This document shows positions 1 through 7,275 of a stretch of DNA of 11,850 nucleotides, piece by piece. Positions within the stretch are counted from its first letter, which is position 1. Each line of letters starts with the position of its first letter. This DNA is from JBOGIF01 sp050742415 (GTDB taxonomy: Bacteria > Actinomycetota > Acidimicrobiia > Acidimicrobiales > AC-14), in the NCBI GenBank assembly GCA_050742415.1, contig JBOGIF010000019.1:1-11850 (forward strand), given 5' to 3'. A model generated the notes under the pieces. The model was not told where the DNA came from. It made no database searches and saw nothing but the letters and a program-made list of their open reading frames with translations. The translations under genes were made by a program, and so were the position numbers.

Positions 1-150
1 GGCGCGCGCCGCCTCCGCGGTGGCGTCGGTGGACCCATCGTCGACGACCAGAACGTCGCCCACGAGGGGCAGGCCCATCAACGCCCCGACGGTGGCACCC
101 ACCGTGGCGGCCGAGTTGTGGGCCGCCACCACCGCCCGGACCCTGGTCAA
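1..150 (-). CDS. Family 2 glycosyltransferase, N-terminal fragment (3' end outside window)
   Basis: Only the first 50 codons are present; the gene runs off the left edge. The fragment contains VVAAHNSAATVGATV followed by VLVVDDGSTDAT, the nucleotide-sugar-binding start of a GT-A fold of the GT2 family: a first beta strand, an H-N-x-A-A loop, and the V-D-D-G-S-T-D motif at about residues 36-42. Such enzymes transfer sugars from nucleotide-sugar donors to lipids or polysaccharides, usually at the inner face of the membrane; the substrate cannot be told from this piece. The start drawn is a TTG at 150 whose bases overlap the murJ stop (TTGA). A GTG at 132 is the alternative, with a weak AGGG upstream. 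Its position directly behind murJ suggests an envelope-glycan role (inference). The family call is secure; the start is uncertain. Confidence 0.8.
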   Translation of the reverse strand, partial: MTRVRAVVAAHNSAATVGATVGALMGLPLVGDVLVVDDGSTDATAEAARA

Positions 151-1736
151 CGGTCGGCCGCCGGGACCAGCAGCCGGCGCCCGACCTCCGGAGCGCCGAG
201 CGCCCATTGGCCCGCCAGGTAGACCAGGGTGACCGCGGAGCCGACCACCACGATCGTCAGGGCCGCCGCGACCCGGCCCCCGACAGGCATCAAGCCGGCC
301 AGGGCCCGACCGAGTAGGGCGGCGGCGGTGGCGCAGGCGAGGGCACGCGCCACCGGGGCTCCGGTGGGCCAGGGCACGGCGACCTGCCGGCGCAAAAGCG
401 CTCCCAGAACGACGGCTCCGCCCAGCATGGCCGCCGAATGGGCCAGGCCCAGCACCATGACGCGGTCGTCGGGATCGCCCACCACCATAGAGCCGAGGAC
501 CATCAGCACCGAGCCGGCGGCCGCCACCCCGAGGTTGACGAGGGCCGGGCCGCGAGTGTCGCCGAGGGAGTACGAGGCCCGGGTCAACAGGTGCAGCGCG
601 GAGTAGCCCACCAGCCCGACGGCGTAGGCGGCGAGGACCTTTGCCGCCAGGCCGGCGCCGCCGGCGTCAAGGGCACCCAGGCGCACCAGCCCGAGGGCGG
701 GCGCCCCCAGGACGACGAGCAGGGCGCTGGCCGGTGCGACCCTGAAGGCAAGGGTGCGGACGCCCGAGCCGAGCAAACGGGAGAACTCCCGCGCCCGCCC
801 GGAGGCGACCTCGGCAGCCAGGCGGGGATAGAGGGTGGTGGCCACCGGGTGGGCCAGCACCGCGTGCGGGAGAAGGAATCCTGTGAACGCCAGCTGGTAC
901 GCCACCACCCCACCCTCGGTCCGGTTCGCCAGGACCAGGGTGGTGGCCACCAGGACCTGCCCGAAAGCGAGGTAGGCGCCGCCCCACGCCCCGGCCCGAG
1001 CCAGGCCGCGGAGCCCTTCGGCATCCGGCGCCCAACGCGGCCGCAGCCGCAGCCCCGCCCGCCGCACGGCGACCAGCGGTACCGCGGTCATCGCGGCCAC
1101 GCCGGCCGTGGTGCCCAGGGCGAGGATCAAGCGCTGCGACGCCGAGACCTCGAGCCCGGCCGTGCCGCCGCCGGTCGCCCAGAATGCCGCCATGGTGGCG
1201 ATGACGATGAGGTTGTTGGCCACCGGTGCGAAGGCGGCGGCGGCGAAGCGGTGGGTGGCATGCAGGAGAGCGGTAGCCACTGCGCCGACGGCGTACAGGA
1301 GCACCTGCGGCAGGAAGAAGGCCAGCAGGAACGACCCCAGGCGGATCTCCGAGGCCCGGACCTCGGCGTCGGGCACGGCCAGTGTCAGCCCCCGCATGAT
1401 CCAGGGCCGGGCGACCATGGCCGCGATGGTCACCGCCCCGAGGCTGACCAGGACCAGCCAGAGGAGGGAACCGGCCAGCTCCTCGGCCTCGGCTCGGCGC
1501 CCTCCCTCGATCAGACGGACGAACGGCGGTACCAGCACCGCCGAAAGCAACCCGGCAGCCAGCAGCTCGAAGAGCAGGTTCGATACCAGGTTGGCGGTCT
1601 GGTAGGTGTTGCCGAGGAACGTCGTCCCCAGGGCCCCGGCCACGGCCAGGACGCGCAGCAGCCCGGTTACCCGCGACACCACGTTGCCGGCCGTCACCTG
1701 CCCGGCCGCGGCCAGGTGATCCGTCCGGCGGCCCAC
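147..1736 (-). CDS. murJ: MurJ/MviN-family lipid II flippase
   Basis: A 529-residue, highly hydrophobic polytopic protein of the MOP (MATE-like) superfamily with about 14 membrane segments, the usual size for MurJ, which flips the lipid-linked peptidoglycan precursor lipid II outward across the membrane. Seen in the sequence: the N-terminal block SRVTGLLRVLAVAGALG (residues about 21-37), the following TYQTANLVSNLLFELLAAG, and the late SYSLGDTRGPALVN motif. The FELLAAG form replaces the RRIFAEG of proteobacterial MurJ and resembles actinobacterial members. Hand alignment puts Asn where E. coli has Asp39. There is no C-terminal pseudokinase, unlike M. tuberculosis MviN. The start is GTG at 1736, 8 bp after the steB stop, with no clear Shine-Dalgarno sequence, so translation is probably coupled. 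It sits between steB and a glycosyltransferase, which fits envelope assembly. A polysaccharide flippase of the same superfamily is the alternative, less likely. Confidence 0.88.
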   Translation of the reverse strand: MGRRTDHLAAAGQVTAGNVVSRVTGLLRVLAVAGALGTTFLGNTYQTANLVSNLLFELLAAGLLSAVLVPPFVRLIEGGRRAEAEELAGSLLWLVLVSLGAVTIAAMVARPWIMRGLTLAVPDAEVRASEIRLGSFLLAFFLPQVLLYAVGAVATALLHATHRFAAAAFAPVANNLIVIATMAAFWATGGGTAGLEVSASQRLILALGTTAGVAAMTAVPLVAVRRAGLRLRPRWAPDAEGLRGLARAGAWGGAYLAFGQVLVATTLVLANRTEGGVVAYQLAFTGFLLPHAVLAHPVATTLYPRLAAEVASGRAREFSRLLGSGVRTLAFRVAPASALLVVLGAPALGLVRLGALDAGGAGLAAKVLAAYAVGLVGYSALHLLTRASYSLGDTRGPALVNLGVAAAGSVLMVLGSMVVGDPDDRVMVLGLAHSAAMLGGAVVLGALLRRQVAVPWPTGAPVARALACATAAALLGRALAGLMPVGGRVAAALTIVVVGSAVTLVYLAGQWALGAPEVGRRLLVPAADR

Positions 1737-1744
1737 GTGCGGCG

Positions 1745-2689
1745 TCAGTGACCGGCGGGCGACACCGGGGGCAGGAGGCGCTGGGACCCAGGCCCCACCC
1801 CGAAGTGCCCGACCTGGGCTGCCGCCAGCTGCTCGAGGGCGAGCACGGTTGCGACCTGCCCCATCGGCGACTCCAGGTTGTCGACCGTCGACAGGCTCGC
1901 GCCGGCCCTGGGGTCGGATCGCAGGGGGCCGATGAACACGGCGCGGCCGCCGGGCGAGTCCTGTCCCGACTCCACGGCCACCACGCGGTTCGCTCCCCGG
2001 CCCAGCGACTGGGCCAGCGGAAGGGCCAGGAGGTCGTCGCCGACTGTGGCCCCGGCCCCCGACACCACCACGAACCGGGTACCGGCCACCGGCACGCCGG
2101 ACAGGGGCGGAATGGTCGTGGTAGACGAGGGGGTGCCGCCCGCCGAGGCCGGCGGCGGCTCATAGGTGGCGAATCCTCCGGCCACCAAGGCGGCCGTGGG
2201 GCCGGGCTCGCTCAAGCGGCCGAGCGCCAGCGCCCGCAGCGAGTCCGGTACTTCAGGTATCTCGGGGGACAGGTTTACCGCCGCGGCGAACCCGGCGATG
2301 TCCCCGGGGGCGGCCAGGCGCATCTTCGACGTGAACCAGAGGGTTCCCTGGTTCACGGCCCCGGCAGTCGCCAACCCGTGGGCCAGGACGTCGACGGGCT
2401 TACGGTCCACGCCCGCTACGGCCATTACGAGCACCGGCACGTCCTTCAGCACGCCGCGCACCGCCAGGTCCCTGGCCTGGTCGGCGAAGTCTCGACCGAT
2501 CTTCACCTGGTCGGCGAGCTGGCGGTTCTGGCCCTCGATGGCCCCCACCGAGCCCCGCACGTCGTCGAGCTTGGCGCTCAGGGCCTCCACCGTCACGCGG
2601 TCGATCACGGTCGTGCCCACGAGGATCCCCATGCCCAGGGCCAGGAACACGGCCACGAGGGAGACGATGTGGTAGCGGAGGTTGATCAT
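1745..2689 (-). CDS. steB: SteB / MctB-like protein (DUF3186), membrane-anchored cell-separation factor
   Basis: A 314-residue protein starting MINLRYHIVSLVAVFLALGMG: one N-terminal membrane segment (about residues 7-28), then a coiled-coil-prone stretch (about 34-75, with LSAKLDDVRGSVGAIEGQNRQL), then an extracytoplasmic alpha/beta-looking domain. This is the DUF3186 family, annotated MctB (copper transport protein, Rv1698) in M. tuberculosis and SteB in corynebacteria, where SteA and SteB act together in daughter-cell separation linked to the FtsEX-RipC hydrolase pathway. The ATG at 2689 overlaps the steA stop (ATGA) and matches the family start; an open frame reaching 2764 only adds residues encoded over steA. 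The protein has no Cys- or His-rich metal site that I can see, so I favour the cell-division role over copper export; this is inference. The end, Leu-Pro-Pro-Val-Ser-Pro-Ala-Gly-His, is polar. Confidence 0.87.
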   Translation of the reverse strand: MINLRYHIVSLVAVFLALGMGILVGTTVIDRVTVEALSAKLDDVRGSVGAIEGQNRQLADQVKIGRDFADQARDLAVRGVLKDVPVLVMAVAGVDRKPVDVLAHGLATAGAVNQGTLWFTSKMRLAAPGDIAGFAAAVNLSPEIPEVPDSLRALALGRLSEPGPTAALVAGGFATYEPPPASAGGTPSSTTTIPPLSGVPVAGTRFVVVSGAGATVGDDLLALPLAQSLGRGANRVVAVESGQDSPGGRAVFIGPLRSDPRAGASLSTVDNLESPMGQVATVLALEQLAAAQVGHFGVGPGSQRLLPPVSPAGH

Positions 2690-3939
2690 CCACCGACCAG
2701 GAACCACAGCGCCCGCACGAAGACCTGGAGCGGCTGCGACACGGCCACCATCACGAGCATGCACGCCATGGCGGCGAGCACCAGCAGCGTCAGGTCGCGC
2801 CGGCGCACCCTGCCCTGGTACAGGCGGCTGACGCCCTTGGCGTCGACCAGTATCGGCCCAACCTTCAGCCTCACGAGGAAGGTCGACGCCATCCCCGACC
2901 GGCCCTTGTCGAGGAACTCCACCATCGAGGCGTGGGTGCCCACGGCCACGATGAGCTCCGCCCGCTTCTCGTATGCGAGCAGCATGGCGACGTCCTCACT
3001 GGTGCCCAGCGCCTCGAACACGGCGTAGGGCAGACCGAGCTCGTCAAGGCGAGCGGCGCCGGGGGCGCTGCCCCCGGGGTAGGCGTGCACTACCAGCTCG
3101 GCGCGCGCCCGGCCCTTTCCCGACATCAAGGTCCCGGTGGACACCGAGTCGAAGTCGCCGATCACCACGTCGGGCCGGTGGCCGGCAGCCACGATCGCGT
3201 CGGCCCCCCCGTCCACACCGATGAGCACCGGCTTCATCTCGGCGATGTAGGACCGCAGCGTCGACAGGTCGGACGCGGCGTCGGCCCCGCCGCGCACCAC
3301 GACGAGGACGTGCCGGCCGGCCAGGTCGACGGACAGGTCAGGCAAGGTTGGCGAGTCGGTCAGCAGGTGCCGCTCGGCGCGCAGGTATTCGAGGGTGTTC
3401 TCGGCGAAACGCTCGAGCTCGTCGCCAACCGACTCCTTGGCCGTCTCGATCTGGACCTCCAGCGACTCCAGGGTGTGCCGGGTTCCGGTGGCGACCACCT
3501 CCCCGCCCCTTCGCACCTCGCCCCCGTCGATCTCGAGGACCTGGCCGGTGGCGACCGCGGTCATGACCTGCGGCCCGACGTCGTCCACCAGCGCGATCCC
3601 GGCAGCCGCCAGCAGCAGCGGTCCCAAGTTGGGGTACCGGCCGGAGATGGAGCGGGACGCGTTCACGACGGCACCGACGCGAGCCCGGATCAGCCCTTCG
3701 GCGGCCACCCGGTCGAGGTCCATGTGGTCCACCACCGCCACCTCTCCCGGCAGCAGCCGCGGGACGAGGTCCTTGGTCCGGCCGTCGACCCGGGCTCGGC
3801 CCACGACGACGGCGGTGCCCGCCGGCGCCGGCGCGTTCCTTCCCCCCACCGCCCCCCGACCAGAGCCGTTGCGGGGCAACCACGGCCGCCGCCGTGTCGC
3901 CGGCCGGGGCTGCCCGGGTAAGGACTGGTCGAGGGCCAT
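2686..3939 (-). CDS. steA: SteA-like cytokinetic protein with thiamine-pyrophosphokinase-like domain
   Basis: A 417-residue protein matching the SteA family (Rv1697 relatives). A Pro/Arg-rich, poorly conserved leader of about 40 residues precedes the conserved start TAVVVGRARVDGRTKDLVPRL. Then come VVNASRSISGRYPNLGP (91-107), a helical stretch (156-190), and a thiamine-pyrophosphokinase-like fold: GVDGGADAIV (241-250), PDVVIGDFDSVS (256-267) and GTSEDVAMLLA (312-322). One C-terminal membrane helix (about 383-404) ends the protein, followed by a second short hydrophobic patch. The GDFDS motif of TPK enzymes is kept, but the K-D-x-T-D motif is replaced by T-S-E-D, so thiamine kinase activity is doubtful. 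In corynebacteria SteA partners SteB in cell separation. Its ATG overlaps the recN stop by 1 bp (TGATG), and its own stop overlaps the steB start by 4 bp, so SteA and SteB are probably made together. Confidence 0.88.
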   Translation of the reverse strand: MALDQSLPGQPRPATRRRPWLPRNGSGRGAVGGRNAPAPAGTAVVVGRARVDGRTKDLVPRLLPGEVAVVDHMDLDRVAAEGLIRARVGAVVNASRSISGRYPNLGPLLLAAAGIALVDDVGPQVMTAVATGQVLEIDGGEVRRGGEVVATGTRHTLESLEVQIETAKESVGDELERFAENTLEYLRAERHLLTDSPTLPDLSVDLAGRHVLVVVRGGADAASDLSTLRSYIAEMKPVLIGVDGGADAIVAAGHRPDVVIGDFDSVSTGTLMSGKGRARAELVVHAYPGGSAPGAARLDELGLPYAVFEALGTSEDVAMLLAYEKRAELIVAVGTHASMVEFLDKGRSGMASTFLVRLKVGPILVDAKGVSRLYQGRVRRRDLTLLVLAAMACMLVMVAVSQPLQVFVRALWFLVGG

Positions 3940-5534
3940 CAGGGCTCTCGACGGCGAGCGGCAGCCGCCACGTCGAGCAGCTCGGCAGCATGGTCGCGCG
4001 CCGTGGAACTGGAAGGCTGGCCCGAAAGCATCCGCGACAGCTCGATCACCCGGTCGGCACCGGTCACGGCCCGCGCCGAGGCCACCGTTCGGCCGTCGTG
4101 GGTGTCCTTGGTGACCGTGACCTGGTGGTCGGCGAAAGCCGCCACCTGAGGCAGGTGGGTCACCACCAGCACCTGGTGGGTTCCGGACAGGGCGGCCAAA
4201 GAGCGACCGACAGCCAGCGCCGCCTCCCCGCCGACACCGGCGTCGACCTCGTCGAACACCAGGGTGGGAGGCGCCTCGGTCAGTACCAGCCGCACCGCCA
4301 GCATGGCCCGGGCCAGCTCCCCACCGGAGGCAGCCTTGGCCAGGGGGAGCGCCGGCTCGCCGGGGTTGGCGCCCAGGAGGAACTGCACCTTCTCGCCCTC
4401 GGTTCCGTCGACGGCCACCTCGAAGCGGGCCCGGCCCAGGGCGAGCTGGCGCAGGTGGGCCTCGACGGCCGAAGCCAGCTCCGGGGCGCCAGCCTCCCGG
4501 GCGCCCGCGACGCGCCCGCCCTCGACGGCGAGCTCGACCTCCGCCGCGGCGCGCTGTCGCTCGAGCTCGGCCACACGGCCGTCGTGGGACTCCAGCTCCG
4601 CCAGCCGGGCCCGGGTCTCGGCCTCGTAGGCCAGCACGTCGGACAACTCTTCACCGTACTTGCGGCACAGCTCCCGGAGCCGTCGCCGCCGGGAGCGCAC
4701 CGCCTCCAGCCTCTCCGGGTCGTCGACGATCTCCTCCCCTGCCCGCCGCAGCTCGGTGGCGGCCTCGTCGACCTCCACCGCCAGCACCCGCAGCCGAGGC
4801 TCGAGCTCAGCAAAGGGGCGGCGCCCGGCGACCGCCGCCACCGCTCGCCCCAGTCCGTGGGCCGCGCTCCCAAAGTCGGCAGCGAGCGCCTCGAAGGCGT
4901 CGGCGGCCGCCTCCCGATGGGCAAGGGCGTCGGCCAGGACGTCCTCCTCGGCCTCCAGAAGCTCCTCCTCGTCGGCGGCGACGAGCTCGGCCGCAGCCAG
5001 CTCCGCCACCTGAAAGCGCAGCAGGCCGATCTCGCGCGACCGCGTCCGCTCGTCGCCCCCGATGGACTCGAGAGCCCGCTGGACGTCGCCGAGGCGGGCA
5101 CGGGCGGACGCGAGGGGCCCCAGGTCCACGCCGGCGAAGCGGTCGAGGGCGTCGCGCTGTACCGAGGGGGACAGCAGCGACTGATGGGTGTGCTGGCCGT
5201 GGAGGTCGACGAGGTCGCGGCCGAGCTCCCCCAGCTCGGTGGCGGTGGCCAGGCGCCCGTCGACGTAGGCCCGAGAACGGCCGTCGCGCGGCACAACACG
5301 GGCCAGGACCGTCTCGGTCTCGCCTCGGACGAACCTGCCCTCGACCCTGGCCTCGTCGGCTCCGGGACGAACGAGGACGGGGTCGGCCCGCTCCCCGACC
5401 AGCAGCTCGATGGCCTCCACCAGCAGGGTCTTGCCGGCGCCGGTCTCGCCGGTCAGCGCCGTCATCCCGTCGGAGAGGACGAGGCTCAGCTCGGCGAGGA
5501 CGCCAAGGTCGCGTACCCGGATCTCAGCCAGCAT
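3939..5534 (-). CDS. recN: DNA repair protein RecN (SMC-like ATPase)
   Basis: A 531-residue SMC-family ATPase, slightly shorter than common RecN proteins (about 550-590). Walker A GETGAGKT is at 29-36; the Q-loop-like DLHGQHTHQSLL is at 110-121; a charged coiled-coil middle spans about 150-345; the ABC signature ASGGELARAMLA is at 402-413; Walker B TLVFDEVDAG is at 424-433; and VVTHLPQVAAF is at 457-467. RecN acts on chromosomal double-strand breaks together with RecA, in the cytoplasm. The ATG at 5534 lies 6 bp after the nadK stop, and the stop overlaps the steA start by one base. RecN is often SOS-induced, but I see no LexA-type box (CGAAC-N4-GTTCG) at the nadK-recN junction, so here it seems to depend on the operon promoter, unless a promoter lies inside nadK. 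Confidence 0.96.
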   Translation of the reverse strand: MLAEIRVRDLGVLAELSLVLSDGMTALTGETGAGKTLLVEAIELLVGERADPVLVRPGADEARVEGRFVRGETETVLARVVPRDGRSRAYVDGRLATATELGELGRDLVDLHGQHTHQSLLSPSVQRDALDRFAGVDLGPLASARARLGDVQRALESIGGDERTRSREIGLLRFQVAELAAAELVAADEEELLEAEEDVLADALAHREAAADAFEALAADFGSAAHGLGRAVAAVAGRRPFAELEPRLRVLAVEVDEAATELRRAGEEIVDDPERLEAVRSRRRRLRELCRKYGEELSDVLAYEAETRARLAELESHDGRVAELERQRAAAEVELAVEGGRVAGAREAGAPELASAVEAHLRQLALGRARFEVAVDGTEGEKVQFLLGANPGEPALPLAKAASGGELARAMLAVRLVLTEAPPTLVFDEVDAGVGGEAALAVGRSLAALSGTHQVLVVTHLPQVAAFADHQVTVTKDTHDGRTVASARAVTGADRVIELSRMLSGQPSSSTARDHAAELLDVAAAARRREP

Positions 5535-5540
5535 GGGCCG

Positions 5541-6413
5541 TCACCGGTCGGCGACGCCGAACTTCGCCTTGAGGATCCCGTAGAAGTCGCGCGCCCCGAA
5601 GGTGATGAAGCGCGCTCGCCGTGGCGCTCCCGAGCAAATCACCGCGTCCCCCCGCTCCAGGGGACCGACGTCGCGGCCATCCACCACCACCGTCGCCGGG
5701 CGGTCGTCCGTGAGCTCGATGCGCACCGTCTCCTGGGGGTCGAGGACCAGGCTCCGGTCGAACGGCATGTGCGGCGACACCGGCGTCATCAGCATGGCCT
5801 CGAGCCGGGGCGACAGGATCGGGCCCCGAGCCGAGAAGGCGTAGGCCGTCGACCCGGTGGGCGTGGCGACGATGAGGCCGTCGGCCACGTAGGTGGTCCA
5901 GGGCCGCCCGCCGACGCACACGGCCATGTGCACGGTGCGGCCCGGCGCCGGGCGCTCGATGACCACCTCGTTCAGCACCCAGTGGCCGGGCGGCTCGGGC
6001 ACGGGGGCGGCGGCCCGCTCCACGCTGACCGCCAACAGCATCCGCTCCTCGATGTCGAAATCTCCCGCGAGGAAGCGTTCCAGCGAGGTCACCAGCGCCG
6101 CCGGCTCGACACCCGCCAGATAGCCGAGATGGCCCAGGTTGACACCGAGCACGGGGCAGCCGTGGCGGGCCGCCATGCCCACCGCCCGCAGGATGGTGCC
6201 GTCGCCGCCGAAGGTGACAGCCAGGTCGAGCCCCTGGACCAGAGCCTCCGGGGTGCACCCATGGGCAGCCAGGCCAACGGCCTCGGCGTCCTCCTTGGTC
6301 AGGCGCACCTCGTGCCCCCGGACCGTCAGCCACCGGGCGGCCTCGGCCACCATGGCGACGGCCTCGGCGCGGCGGTGGTTCACCACCAGAGCGAAGGTGG
6401 CGCGACCCTTCAT
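5541..6413 (-). CDS. nadK: NAD kinase
   Basis: A 290-residue NAD kinase, the usual length, which phosphorylates NAD+ to NADP+ in the cytoplasm. Diagnostic motifs in order: TFGGDGTILRAV (67-78, the GGDGT phosphate-binding loop and catalytic Asp), LGVNLGHLGYLA (89-100), WVLNEVVIERP (145-155, the NE pair contacting NAD), the ATPTGSTAYAFSARGPI block (183-199), and VVVDGRD (242-248). The ATG at 6413 overlaps the tlyA stop by 4 bp (ATGA). Upstream in-frame codons reaching 6602 lie wholly over tlyA and encode an Arg/Gly/Pro-rich stretch not seen in the family, so they are excluded. The tlyA-nadK-recN order is conserved in many actinobacteria and in Bacillus-type genomes. Nothing looks broken. Confidence 0.96.
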   Translation of the reverse strand: MKGRATFALVVNHRRAEAVAMVAEAARWLTVRGHEVRLTKEDAEAVGLAAHGCTPEALVQGLDLAVTFGGDGTILRAVGMAARHGCPVLGVNLGHLGYLAGVEPAALVTSLERFLAGDFDIEERMLLAVSVERAAAPVPEPPGHWVLNEVVIERPAPGRTVHMAVCVGGRPWTTYVADGLIVATPTGSTAYAFSARGPILSPRLEAMLMTPVSPHMPFDRSLVLDPQETVRIELTDDRPATVVVDGRDVGPLERGDAVICSGAPRRARFITFGARDFYGILKAKFGVADR

Positions 6414-7258
6414 GCCGGACGGCAACGTCCGAGGCGCGCGGCCTCGGCCTCGCCCAGGAGATCGCCGAAGTCGGTGGACACGCCGCCAAGCTGGCGGGTG
6501 ACCCCCACCCCGAAATGCACGAGGAACTCCACGTTGCCGGAGGCACCGAGCAGGGGCGACACCATGGCCGCCAACATGGCCACTCCGGGCCCAGCCGGCC
6601 ACGGCTGCTCGAAGCCGGCGACCACCCCGTCCAGGGCCGCGCCCCAGACGGCCGGGTCGGTGATCACTCCGCGGCCTTTGGCCGCCTCCGCCCGGCCCGT
6701 CTCGAACTGGGGCTTGACCAGGACCACGATGTCCGAACCGGCAGCGGTGAGGCCCACCAGGGCGGCGGCCACCGTCCGCAGCGAGATGAAGGAGAGGTCG
6801 GCAACCACCAGTTCGAGGGGCCGGCCGTCGCGTCCCAACGACCCCAGGCTGGCGTGGCGGATGTTGGTCCGGTCCACCACGGTCACCCGGGGATCGGCCC
6901 GCAGGCGGGCATCGAGCTGCCCGTAGCCCACGTCGACGGCGAGAACCGACGCTGCTCCCCGCGAGAGGAGGCAGTCGGTGAAGCCGCCGGTCGACGCCCC
7001 CGCGTCCAGCGCCTCCCTGCCCTCGACGGCAACGCTGAACCGCTCGAGTGCAGCGGCCAGCTTGGCGCCTCCACGGCCGACGAACGGCTCCGGAGGGCCG
7101 GCCACCCGCAGGGGCTCTCCGGGGGCCACCAGGCGGGCCGGCGTCTGCGCCGGAGCCCCGGCCACGGTCACCCGGCCAGCCTCTATGTCGTCGCGCGCCC
7201 GCTCCCGGGTGGGAGCCAGGCCGCGGCGGACCAGCTCCAGGTCGAGCTGTCGGCGCAC
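6410..7258 (-). CDS. tlyA: TlyA-type 16S/23S rRNA (cytidine-2'-O)-methyltransferase
   Basis: A 282-residue protein with an N-terminal S4 RNA-binding domain (about 1-58, beginning LDLELVRRGLAPTRERARDDIEAGRVTV in overlapping form) and a FtsJ/RrmJ-type SAM-dependent methyltransferase domain. The SAM site is LDAGASTGGFTDCLLS (84-99). The likely catalytic tetrad is K66 (RGGAKLA), D154 (VVADLSF), K182 (VLVKPQFE) and E244 (GNVEFLVHF), matching the K-D-K-E pattern of mycobacterial TlyA. That enzyme methylates C1409 of 16S and C1920 of 23S rRNA and confers capreomycin susceptibility. The length, with a full N-terminal S4 domain, suggests the type that modifies both subunits (inference). The start is GTG at 7258, preceded 5 nt upstream by a TACCCT -10-like hexamer; there is no Shine-Dalgarno sequence and hardly any space for a leader. 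It is the first gene of the leftward block. Confidence 0.93.
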   Translation of the reverse strand: MRRQLDLELVRRGLAPTRERARDDIEAGRVTVAGAPAQTPARLVAPGEPLRVAGPPEPFVGRGGAKLAAALERFSVAVEGREALDAGASTGGFTDCLLSRGAASVLAVDVGYGQLDARLRADPRVTVVDRTNIRHASLGSLGRDGRPLELVVADLSFISLRTVAAALVGLTAAGSDIVVLVKPQFETGRAEAAKGRGVITDPAVWGAALDGVVAGFEQPWPAGPGVAMLAAMVSPLLGASGNVEFLVHFGVGVTRQLGGVSTDFGDLLGEAEAARLGRCRPA

Positions 7259-7262
7259 ACCG

Positions 7263-7269
7263 TAGGGTA
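7263..7269. promoter_or_regulatory. Shared divergent -10 element (TAGGGTA) between tlyA and rhomboid genes
   Basis: The whole divergent intergenic space is 17 bp. It holds TAGGGT on the plus strand (7263-7268) and TACCCT on the minus strand (7269-7264), both fitting the actinobacterial -10 pattern TANNNT. Seven bases separate the plus-strand hexamer from the rhomboid GTG at 7276; five separate the minus-strand hexamer from the tlyA GTG at 7258. These distances would place transcription starts at or next to the start codons, giving leaderless mRNAs. I find no convincing -35 on either side. This is a motif-based prediction. Confidence 0.45.
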
Positions 7270-7275
7270 CCGCCG

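Noticed and set aside
2331..2356. A 9-bp perfect inverted repeat (GTGAACCAG, 8-nt loop, CTGGTTCAC) inside steB
   Set aside because: Arms of this length with a short loop are expected about once by chance in 12 kb of GC-rich DNA, and the codons it covers make ordinary SteB sequence.
2690..2764. A 25-residue N-terminal extension of SteB
   Set aside because: It overlaps the steA coding end and would put a charged leader ahead of the conserved M-I-N-L-R-Y-H membrane anchor; the ATG at 2689 in an ATGA overlap fits the family.
438..3028. Long plus-strand open frames opposite murJ, steB and steA
   Set aside because: They have the same antisense character: low-complexity translations, no recognisable motifs, and no sensible start signals.
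5535..5560. A possible SOS (LexA) box ahead of recN
   Set aside because: I looked for CGAAC-N4-GTTCG or close variants at the nadK-recN junction and found none.
6414..6602. A 63-residue N-terminal extension of NAD kinase
   Set aside because: It lies entirely over tlyA in another frame, is Arg/Gly/Pro-rich, and the ATG at 6413 with a 4-bp ATGA overlap gives the normal family length.
3894..6926. A 1010-codon open frame on the plus strand opposite recN, nadK and part of tlyA
   Set aside because: It is antisense to three clearly conserved genes, has a Gly/Arg/Gln/His-rich composition with no domain, and is the expected by-product of GC-rich codon use on the other strand.
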